Notes under the pieces: generated by a model | Told to the model about the DNA's origin: nothing | Databases searched by the model: none | What the model saw: only the letters and a program-made list of their open reading frames with translations | Shown here: positions 1 to 5,425 of the stretch, in pieces | How the letters are laid out: each line of letters starts with the position of its first letter | Position numbering within the stretch: the stretch's first letter is position 1 | Assembly (NCBI GenBank): GCA_013697465.1 | Contig: JACCWU010000333.1 | Span: 1-8,600, forward strand | Direction of reading: 5' to 3' | Source of the DNA: Actinomycetota bacterium | Lineage (GTDB): Bacteria; Actinomycetota; Thermoleophilia; Gaiellales; Gaiellaceae | Length of the DNA: 8,600 bases | Program-made: the position numbers and the translations under genes

Positions 1-198
1 CACGCGCTCACAACGCGGACAGGCTTCTGATCAGGCCAGCAAGCGGGCGCCAGGCCGACACCGGACTCCCCGCCCGGACACATCACTGGAAAGACACCCG
101 CAAGCGAGGTCATTCGGGAATCGAGTCACGAACACAGAGCACCGGCGCCACCCTGACAACAGCCCCAGACGGGACACCCGCACACTCACAGTTCGGGA
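1..198. other. Non-coding leader upstream of the EamA transporter gene
   Basis: No convincing gene is visible on either strand. The open frames here are low-complexity Arg/Ser-rich shadows. A short palindrome (CTGATCAG, 27-34) lies near the left edge. I found no clear -10/-35 pair and no well-placed Shine-Dalgarno before the ATG at 199. The stretch contains an ordered pair of short direct repeats, annotated separately. Confidence 0.6.
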
Positions 199-200
199 AT
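93..200 (+). repeat. Diverged ~80-bp direct repeat ending at the EamA start codon
   Basis: GACACCCGCA occurs at 93-102 and again at 173-182. TTCGGGAAT occurs at 113-121 and again at 192-200. Each block recurs at an offset of 79-80 bp and in the same order, so this looks like a decayed tandem duplication or a pair of regulator sites. The second copy runs directly into the ATG at 199. The DNA between the two blocks (about 10 bp) is not conserved. Confidence 0.5.
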
Positions 201-1107
201 GAGCAGGCGAGGGTGGGTGCTGTTCGCCGCGATGTGCGTGATCTGGGGAATTCCGTATCTCCTGATCAAGGTCGCAGTGGCCGATCTGAGTCCCGCCACG
301 CTCGTGCTGGCTCGCACGGCGATTGCGGCGCTCCTCCTGCTGCCGATCGCGATCGCGCGGAACGAGCTGCGCCCGATCGTGCGGCACTGGGTCCCGGTGC
401 TCGCCTTCACGGCCGTCGAGATCGCGATACCGTGGCTCCTGCTCGGTGTGGCCGAGCAGCGCCTCTCGAGCTCCCTCACGGGATTGCTGATCGCAGCGGT
501 ACCACTCGTCGTCGCCGTGATCGCCAGGACCAGCGGCGCTCGCGAGCGGCTCGGCGTTCAGAGCGGGCTCGGGCTCCTGCTCGGCCTGGTCGGAGTCGGC
601 GCTATCGTGGGCTTGAACCTGGAGGGAGCGAGCGCAACGTCGCTCGCGGCAATGGGCCTGGTGGCGATCTGCTACGCGACCGGCCCTGTGATCCTGCAGC
701 GCTACCTCGCCGGCGTGCCCGCGCTCGGCGTGATCGCCGCGGCGCTAGGCATCACGGCCCTCGTCTATCTCCCGATCGCAGCGTTCAGCATCCCCGAGGA
801 GATGCCGTCGGCGACGGTGATCGGGTCGGTCGTCGGGTTAGCCGTGATCTGCACCGCAGTCGCATTCCTCATCTTCTTCGCGCTGATCGCCGAAGTCGGA
901 CCCGTGAAAGCCATGGTGTTCACCTATGTGAACCCGGCGGTCGCGGCGGTGCTCGGCGTGGCGATCCTCGACGAGCGCTTCACGCTCGGCATGGGCGCCG
1001 GGTTCGCGCTCGTGCTCGTCGGATCGGTGCTCGCCACGCGACCGCCCACAAACGCGGGGTCCTCGCGCCGCCCCGCTCTCAAGCCCGCCCCCGATGTCAT
1101 GCGCTAG
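199..1107 (+). CDS. EamA-family (DMT superfamily) transporter
   Basis: This is an inner-membrane permease of 302 residues, the usual length for ten-helix EamA/RhaT-type drug/metabolite transporters. The protein is almost entirely hydrophobic helices. Its first helix has the typical start (residues 6-25, with the run FAAMCVIWGIPYLLIKVAV). There are two repeated halves, about 5-135 and 148-280. The second half begins with an ATGPVILQRYL segment, and a VNPAVAAVLGVAILDER element precedes the last helices, as in the family. Members export amino acids, metabolites or drugs; the substrate cannot be read from sequence. ATG 199 is chosen because it places the first helix correctly, although no good ribosome site precedes it. 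The stop overlaps by 4 bp with the stop of the convergent permease gene. The Arg/Pro-rich tail (about 285-302) is probably cytoplasmic. Confidence 0.92.
   Translation: MSRRGWVLFAAMCVIWGIPYLLIKVAVADLSPATLVLARTAIAALLLLPIAIARNELRPIVRHWVPVLAFTAVEIAIPWLLLGVAEQRLSSSLTGLLIAAVPLVVAVIARTSGARERLGVQSGLGLLLGLVGVGAIVGLNLEGASATSLAAMGLVAICYATGPVILQRYLAGVPALGVIAAALGITALVYLPIAAFSIPEEMPSATVIGSVVGLAVICTAVAFLIFFALIAEVGPVKAMVFTYVNPAVAAVLGVAILDERFTLGMGAGFALVLVGSVLATRPPTNAGSSRRPALKPAPDVMR
1104..1107. other. Shared CTAG stop of convergent genes (EamA / ABC permease)
   Basis: The palindrome CTAG supplies TAG to the plus-strand transporter (1105-1107) and TAG to the minus-strand permease (1106-1104). The two genes therefore overlap by 4 bp, with no room for a terminator between them. 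Confidence 0.95.
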
Positions 1108-1901
1108 TCGATCAGCTTGCGGGTCATCGCATTGATTGCGATGCGCCAGACGACGAGCCCGAACACGACGAGCCCGCCCACCCGGAGCAGATCCTCCCAG
1201 CCGTCGAATCCGAACACGGCGTTGCGAACCAGCACGACGCAGTGGTGGAGCGGATTGAGGGCGGCGAGCAGCCGGACCCAGCGCGGGAACTCGTCGAGCG
1301 GGAAGAACGAGCCCGCCAGGAGGAAGAGCGGGGTGAGGACCGCGCTGACCACGTAGTTGAAGTTCTCGAACGACTTCGAGTAGCCGGCGACCGAGATCCC
1401 GAAGCACGCCCAGCCGAAGCCGGCGATCCAGGCGATGAAGGGCACGGCGAGCATGCCCCACGACGGATCGAGCCCGAACACCATCGCGACCAGCATCGGA
1501 ACGCAGCCGTAAACGCCGGCCCGCGTCGCGATCCAGAGCGCCTCGGCGGTCACGAGCTCCTCGGTGTCGACGGGCGCCGCGAGGATCGCGTCGTAGGTGC
1601 GCTGGAACTGGTACTTGACGAACGTCCCGAACATCGCCGGGAAAGCGCTCGAGAACAGCACCGCCGTCGCCACCGTCCCGGTTCCGACGAAGTCGACGTA
1701 GTCGTAGCCGCCGATCGTGCTCACGAGCGAGCCGAAGCCGAAGCCGAACGCCAGCAGGTAGATCGTGGGCTCGACCGTCGACGAGAAGGTGCTCGACTTC
1801 CAGTACGACGAGTAGTTCACGATCTCCCGCACGAGGACGCCCGTGAGCGCAGATCGCTCGAGCCGACCCAACCTCGCGCCGCGCGTCTCGATCGTTGTCA
1901 C
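1104..1901 (-). CDS. ABC-2 type transporter permease, NodJ-like
   Basis: This is a 265-residue membrane subunit of an ABC-2 exporter. About six hydrophobic segments are visible (roughly 40-62, 70-92, 122-143, 148-172, 181-201 and 240-258). A VEPTIYLLAFGFGFG run at 43-57 and a KYQFQRTYDAILAAPV element at 96-111 match the NodJ/DrrB-like group. The hallmark tail LTPLFLLAGSFFPLDEFP (189-206) is followed by LNPLHH. It should pair with the upstream ATPase to export a lipophilic or glycan-type substrate. The GTG at 1901 is chosen as start: AGGA lies 10 nt upstream and the N-terminus then matches family length. The frame stays open to 2285, but that extension would be Arg/Ser-rich and would run through the hairpin cluster and the ATPase gene. 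It is separated by 172 bp from its ATPase, unusually far for this pair. Confidence 0.9.
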   Translation of the reverse strand: MTTIETRGARLGRLERSALTGVLVREIVNYSSYWKSSTFSSTVEPTIYLLAFGFGFGSLVSTIGGYDYVDFVGTGTVATAVLFSSAFPAMFGTFVKYQFQRTYDAILAAPVDTEELVTAEALWIATRAGVYGCVPMLVAMVFGLDPSWGMLAVPFIAWIAGFGWACFGISVAGYSKSFENFNYVVSAVLTPLFLLAGSFFPLDEFPRWVRLLAALNPLHHCVVLVRNAVFGFDGWEDLLRVGGLVVFGLVVWRIAINAMTRKLID

Positions 1902-1932
1902 GACCTCGGGTTCCTGGGGCGGCGCTGGCAAA

Positions 1933-2044
1933 GGAGGCAAGCCTCCGGCGCGGAGACAGTACGTCCTGGTACGGCTCCGCGCCGGAGGCGCAGCATCCTG
2001 CCGCCAGCGGCGGCAGGCGGCGGCGGAGCCGGGCTTCGCCCGGC
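1933..2044. repeat. Run of GC-rich hairpins between ATPase and permease genes
   Basis: Three tandem inverted repeats are seen. The first is a perfect 15-bp stem, 1941-1955 with 1975-1989 (GCCTCCGGCGCGGAG and its complement), whose loop holds a GTAC/GTAC mini-stem. The second is a 9-bp stem, 1997-2005 with 2009-2017, with a 3-nt loop. The third is a 7-bp stem, 2028-2034 with 2038-2044, with a TTC loop. In addition GGAGGC at 1933-1938 can pair with GCCTCC at 1941-1946, competing with the 15-bp stem. No U-tract follows, so this is not a classic terminator. It may be a REP-like palindromic element, an mRNA-stability structure, or a partial attenuator lowering permease expression relative to the ATPase. 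Confidence 0.8.
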
Positions 2045-2073
2045 GGGAGCCGCAGCCGACCAGGGACGCGAGG

Positions 2074-2961
2074 TCAGGCGATCTCCTCGCCGGTGAGCAG
2101 GACGAAGACGTCCTCGAGGTTGGCCGGGCGCCGCTCGCCGTCGAGCTCGAAACCGTTCGCCGCCTCGACGCCGAGAACCGAGACGCTCGTCCCGGTCCGG
2201 CGGGTGCGCATGCCGGCGGCACGCGCCTCGGCCTCGACCTCGGCGAGGCGTGCGGGAGGGCCGTAGACCTCGAGCACCTCGTCACCGGCGTGCTCGCTGA
2301 CGAGCTCGGAGGGCGCGCCCGCTGCGACCGCGCTGCCGTGCGACATGATCAGCACCGTGTCCGCGAGGCGCTCCGCTTCCTCGATGTAGTGGGTCGACAT
2401 GAGGATGGTCGTGCCTTCCGTGCGCAGTGCGTCGATGAGCGCCCAGAGCTCCTGCCGCACCTGCGGGTCGAGCCCGACCGTGGGCTCGTCGAGGAGGACG
2501 AGCCGCGGGCGATGGACGAGCGCGCGAGTGATCAGCAGGCGCCGACGCATCCCTCCCGAGAGCTTGTCCACGCGCGTGTCGCGCCGGTCGCGGAGCTTTG
2601 CCGTCTCGAGGCCCCGCTCGATCGCGGCGCGTCGCTCGGAGCGGGGGATGCGATAGAGATGGGTGAACACGAGCAGGTTCTGCTCCACGGTCAACGTCGT
2701 GTCGAGGTTGTCGAGCTGCGGTACGACGCCGAGCAGCGCGCGGGCCTGCTTCGACTCCTCCGGGAGCTTGAAGCCGAGCAGCTCGAGCTCCCCTTCGTCC
2801 GCGATCGACTGAGCCGTCAGCAATCGCATCGTCGTCGACTTGCCGGCGCCGTTCGGACCGAGCAGACCGACGCAGGTGCCTTCCGGCACGTCGAGATCGA
2901 GGTGATCCACGGCGGTGATCGAGCCGTAGCGCTTCACGACACCACGAAGACGGATCGCCAT
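2074..2961 (-). CDS. ABC transporter ATP-binding protein, NodI/DrrA-like
   Basis: This is a 295-residue cytoplasmic ATPase subunit that powers the neighbouring ABC-2 permease. All nucleotide-binding motifs are intact: Walker A GPNGAGKST (35-43), Q-loop Gln82 in VVPQLDNLD, signature LSGGM (134-138), Walker B LVLLD (154-158) with catalytic Glu159, D-loop GLDP, and switch His191 in MSTHYIEEAERL. The VVPQLDNLD segment and the later VLEVYG motif resemble NodI and daunorubicin-resistance ATPases rather than nutrient importers, so export is the likely direction. The C-terminal ~70 residues form the short regulatory domain usual in this group. The ATG at 2961 starts the conserved MAIRLRGVVKRYG. A GTG 9 nt upstream (2970) is an alternative, since the AGGA abutting the ATG is too close to act as its ribosome site. 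It probably follows the epimerase gene in an operon (50-bp gap). Confidence 0.94.
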   Translation of the reverse strand: MAIRLRGVVKRYGSITAVDHLDLDVPEGTCVGLLGPNGAGKSTTMRLLTAQSIADEGELELLGFKLPEESKQARALLGVVPQLDNLDTTLTVEQNLLVFTHLYRIPRSERRAAIERGLETAKLRDRRDTRVDKLSGGMRRRLLITRALVHRPRLVLLDEPTVGLDPQVRQELWALIDALRTEGTTILMSTHYIEEAERLADTVLIMSHGSAVAAGAPSELVSEHAGDEVLEVYGPPARLAEVEAEARAAGMRTRRTGTSVSVLGVEAANGFELDGERRPANLEDVFVLLTGEEIA

Positions 2962-3011
2962 TCCTGACACGCGGTTCAGCTTACGCGCGGGCGAGTCCGA
3001 AACACTTGGAG

Positions 3012-4016
3012 TCAGACCTCCAGCTCCAGGAATGCGTCGGCGGCCGACGCGCGGCGGTGATAGCCCTTCGACCCGACCGCTCGTGCCAGCGGACTGCGGT
3101 GATCCTCGCCGGCCGCGAGGCACTCGAGGACATGGGCGAAGTCGTAGCGCGGACGCCAACCGAGCTCGGTCTGTGCTCTGGTGTTGACGTACACGCGCTC
3201 GATGCTCGGAAACATCCGCCATCCCCGCCGCGCGTACTCCGCTTGGAAGCCGGGGAAGAGGTGCGCGACGACCCCTGGGGCATCAGCCCTCAGCCCGGCG
3301 AGCTGCTCGCGCGTGAAAGGTGTCGTGGCGCTGATGATGTACCTGCCGAATCCGATCGCTGCCACCCGCTCGAGAGCGGCGAGGTGGGCCGTCACGGCAT
3401 CCTCGAGGTCCACCCGGCGATAGAGAAGCTCGTTGGCCTTGGCGTTCCCGTCGTCATAATCCGCCTGCACTTCCTCGCGATCGTCGGGCTCCGGAAAGAA
3501 GCGGGAGGTGCGCAGGACGAGGCAGGGGAGGCCGTGGTCTCGATGGAAGAGCTCGCAAAGATCCTCCGCAGCGACCTTCGTCACTCCGTAGATGTTCCTG
3601 GGGACCGGAGCGACGCCCTCGGTGATCCAGGCGGCCGGTGCCCCGGACGGGGGCGTCAGCGCACGACCAAATGCGCTTGTGGTGCTCGTGAACACGAAGC
3701 GTGGCACGCCGCTCGCCACCGCCTCCTCCAGCAGGTTGAGCGTCCCCGTGACGTTTGTGTCGACGAACTGCTGCCGGGTGTGGGTGGCGACATGAGGTTT
3801 GTGCAGCGTCGCCGTGTGGACGATCGCATCGACACCCTTCAGGCACCGTCGCACCAGGGCTCGGTCGGCAATCGACCCTACGACGGTCGTGAACGGCGAG
3901 TCCAGCTCGTCGAGACCCACGACGTCGACGTCCTCGTCGCGGAGCGTGCGAACGAGCGCTTCGCCCAGGTGCCCCGAGCTACCGGAGACGAGGACTCTCG
4001 CGTCGGCTTCGACCAC
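3012..4016 (-). CDS. NAD(P)-dependent epimerase/dehydratase (extended SDR)
   Basis: This 334-residue cytoplasmic protein belongs to the extended short-chain dehydrogenase family, whose members epimerise, dehydrate or reduce nucleotide sugars and related substrates. The Rossmann dinucleotide motif GxxGxxG is GSSGHLG (12-18). The Ser/Thr cluster FTSTTSAFG (109-117) supplies the catalytic hydroxyl residue, and the active-site pair is Tyr143/Lys147 in NIYGVTK. An RTSRFFPEPDD loop follows, as in many extended SDRs. The C-terminal substrate domain (about 190-334) does not identify a substrate for me. The GTG at 4016 is the first possible start in frame; no strong ribosome site precedes it. It lies 50 bp upstream of the ABC ATPase on the same strand, so co-transcription is likely and might link sugar modification with export, but that is inference. 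Confidence 0.88.
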   Translation of the reverse strand: MVEADARVLVSGSSGHLGEALVRTLRDEDVDVVGLDELDSPFTTVVGSIADRALVRRCLKGVDAIVHTATLHKPHVATHTRQQFVDTNVTGTLNLLEEAVASGVPRFVFTSTTSAFGRALTPPSGAPAAWITEGVAPVPRNIYGVTKVAAEDLCELFHRDHGLPCLVLRTSRFFPEPDDREEVQADYDDGNAKANELLYRRVDLEDAVTAHLAALERVAAIGFGRYIISATTPFTREQLAGLRADAPGVVAHLFPGFQAEYARRGWRMFPSIERVYVNTRAQTELGWRPRYDFAHVLECLAAGEDHRSPLARAVGSKGYHRRASAADAFLELEV

Positions 4017-4180
4017 GACCCGGAGGGTAGTGCACGCGTGAGCCTGCTCCGTCGCAGCGGAGACGCGAGCAAAGTACGCCTCGGACTGAGCGTCCGGATT
4101 GCGGCTGCTCGGCGTTTCGGTTCGAGGCTCTCACCATCGCCTGAGGTGTAGGCCGCAACGCAAACGGGTACCGGGCGAGC
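4017..4180. promoter_or_regulatory. Divergent intergenic region (epimerase operon / zinc-ribbon gene)
   Basis: These 164 bp separate two divergent starts (GTG 4016 on minus, GTG 4181 on plus), so promoters for both should lie here. I could not identify a convincing -10/-35 pair. Small imperfect hairpins are present: CTCCG/CGGAG around 4050-4065, and CGGAC/GTCCG around 4083-4097. No long repeat was seen. Confidence 0.45.
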
Positions 4181-4852
4181 GTGAACGATGCGCTCACATG
4201 CTTGGCCTGCGGCTCGACCAATCCTCCCGGCGCCAGCTTCTGCGCCGCCTGCGGGCGGAAGCTGTCCGAAGCCGAGGCTGTCGCATACACGGTGTCACAG
4301 CCGCGGCTCTTCGGCGTCCTTTCGCCCGTTGCCGCGTTCGTGCTCGGTTGCCTCCTGCTCCTCGGGGCAGTGGTGGCACTCGTCGCGGCGAGCATGGTCG
4401 TCGGGATCGTGCTGCTCGCGGCTACGATGGCCACGTTCGTTCTTTTCTACGGCGCCGCGGAGCGCGATCCGTCGAGCTCGGTGGCGCGCGGCGCGGTAAC
4501 GGCGAGTGCTCGCATGCGCGGCTGGACGAGCCTCACCGCAGGGTCCACGAAGGCGTGGACGAGGACGGGTCGCGACCTCCTCCGCCTGCGAGGGGAGCTG
4601 CGGGCGCTACGTGATCATCGCGAGCAGGCAGCGCTGGGCGACGCCGCGTACCGCGAAGACGAAGCCGCGGTCAACTCGCTCCGCGAGCGCATGCGCGAGC
4701 TCGACGCCGAGATCGCCGCGCGCGAGCAGGCGCGCACCGCCTCGCTCGCCCGAGCACGGAACCGAGTGGCGGACGAGCGTCTCGCCGCCCGCCGCACACA
4801 GGTGCTGTCGCCAGTCGAGATCGAGCACACGCGCGGCACCACGGACTCGTGA
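4181..4852 (+). CDS. Zinc-ribbon, two-TM, coiled-coil protein of unknown function
   Basis: I do not recognise a named family for this 223-residue protein, but its architecture is clear. Residues 7-24 form a CxxC-x10-CxxC zinc ribbon (Cys7, Cys10, Cys21, Cys24). Residues about 42-92 are two closely spaced membrane helices. Residues about 128-205 are a charged Arg/Glu/Ala-rich helix with strong coiled-coil character (including RERMRELDAEIAAREQAR). Both the ribbon and the coiled coil probably face the cytoplasm. Zinc-ribbon membrane proteins of this type are common hypothetical proteins in actinobacteria; roles in scaffolding or membrane stress are only guesses. The GTG start is favoured because it immediately precedes the ribbon, with only a weak GGG-rich ribosome site upstream. 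The lipoprotein gene follows in the same direction after 98 bp. Confidence 0.8.
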   Translation: MNDALTCLACGSTNPPGASFCAACGRKLSEAEAVAYTVSQPRLFGVLSPVAAFVLGCLLLLGAVVALVAASMVVGIVLLAATMATFVLFYGAAERDPSSSVARGAVTASARMRGWTSLTAGSTKAWTRTGRDLLRLRGELRALRDHREQAALGDAAYREDEAAVNSLRERMRELDAEIAAREQARTASLARARNRVADERLAARRTQVLSPVEIEHTRGTTDS

Positions 4853-4950
4853 GATCCGATCCGATCGGAGGTCCAGCTCGAAGAACTGAACGGGTTCCTC
4901 TGCACGCGCGGGGCACAAGCGCCGCGTCCCAACGAGAAGGGAGTTCGAGC
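4853..4950 (+). promoter_or_regulatory. Gap before lipoprotein gene, with GATCC repeat and RBS
   Basis: Immediately after the zinc-ribbon stop come GATCC-GATCC-GATCGG (4853-4868), a short tandem repeat ending in the palindrome CCGATCGG (4861-4868). A good ribosome site, AGAAGGGAG (4935-4943), lies 7 nt before the ATG at 4951. This decides that start over the open upstream frame. No clear promoter was recognised. Confidence 0.55.
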
Positions 4951-5373
4951 ATGCGCAAACTCACGCAAGTCATCGCTCCGTTCGCCGTCGCACTCGCGCT
5001 CGTGGCTGTCGCCGGTTGCGGCAGCGACGACGACGATGCCGGCAGCGACGACGTGACGGTGGAGCTCGCCGAGGTCGACGGCTCAGGCCAGGAAGGTACG
5101 GCGACGCTCACGGCGAGTGGTGACCAGACGACCGTCACGATTGACATCACGGATCCGGTGTCCGACTCGCAACCCGCCCACATCCACGAGGGCAACTGCG
5201 GCGACGACCTCAATCCCACACCCGCGTTCGGCCTTCCGAACGTCGCGAGTGGCACCTCCACGGCGACGGTCGACGTGTCGCTCGAGGACCTGCAGGACTC
5301 GGACTACGCGATCAACCTGCACATGTCGGACGACGACCTCGAGACGTATACGTCCTGCGGGAACATCGACTGA
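4951..5373 (+). CDS. Secreted lipoprotein with CHRD / Cu-Zn SOD-like domain
   Basis: This is a 140-residue precursor. The signal peptide (1-22) ends in a lipobox, VAGC, with Cys23 as the lipidated residue, so the mature protein is anchored on the outer face of the membrane. An acidic linker (GSDDDDAGSDD) leads to a beta-rich domain. Its motifs PAHIHEGNC (75-83) and NLHMSDDDL...SCGNI (122-139) resemble the copper-site HxHExG...C element and the C-terminal HxxxDDL...CGxIG element of Cu,Zn superoxide dismutase. They are also typical of small CHRD-annotated bacterial proteins. Cys83 and Cys136 would correspond to the SOD disulfide. The bridging His and the Zn ligands of SodC are not apparent, so superoxide dismutation is doubtful; copper binding is possible. 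The strong RBS fixes the ATG. The gene ends just before a long hairpin. Confidence 0.82.
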   Translation: MRKLTQVIAPFAVALALVAVAGCGSDDDDAGSDDVTVELAEVDGSGQEGTATLTASGDQTTVTIDITDPVSDSQPAHIHEGNCGDDLNPTPAFGLPNVASGTSTATVDVSLEDLQDSDYAINLHMSDDDLETYTSCGNID

Positions 5374-5383
5374 CGAACGCAGC

Positions 5384-5419
5384 CGAGACTCAGGCGCGCC
5401 CGAGCGCGCCTGAGTCTCG
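5384..5419. terminator. Perfect 16-bp hairpin, probable bidirectional terminator
   Basis: Arms 5384-5399 and 5404-5419 are exactly complementary (CGAGACTCAGGCGCGC and its complement), with the 4-nt loop CCGA. The hairpin sits between the stops of the convergent lipoprotein gene (5373) and MFS gene (5428-5426). It carries no U-tract on either side, as is frequent for terminators in high-GC actinobacteria, and its symmetry would serve both strands. Confidence 0.88.
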
Positions 5420-5425
5420 CGTGAG

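Noticed and set aside
1933..2044. CRISPR array or rho-independent terminator
   Set aside because: The stems differ from each other and have no regular spacers, and no U-tract follows any of them.
213..2096. Long plus-strand open frame (627 codons) across the EamA gene and the antisense of the permease
   Set aside because: Its translation is Arg/Asp/Gly-rich without domains. It overlaps two well-supported genes in other frames, as expected in high-GC DNA.
1902..2285. N-terminal extension of the permease frame
   Set aside because: It would read through the hairpin cluster and overlap the ATPase gene with Arg/Ser/Pro-rich sequence. Family length fits the GTG at 1901.
1843..2967. Plus-strand open frame antisense to the ABC ATPase
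   Set aside because: It is the mirror of the ATPase codons, which show every ABC motif on the minus strand; no recognisable protein is encoded here.
3006..4151. Plus-strand open frame antisense to the epimerase
   Set aside because: The minus strand encodes a complete SDR with Rossmann and YxxxK motifs; the antisense translation has none.
4849..4950. Upstream extension of the lipoprotein frame starting at GTG 4849
   Set aside because: It would bury the signal peptide 34 residues in. The ATG at 4951 has a strong ribosome site and begins a textbook lipoprotein signal.
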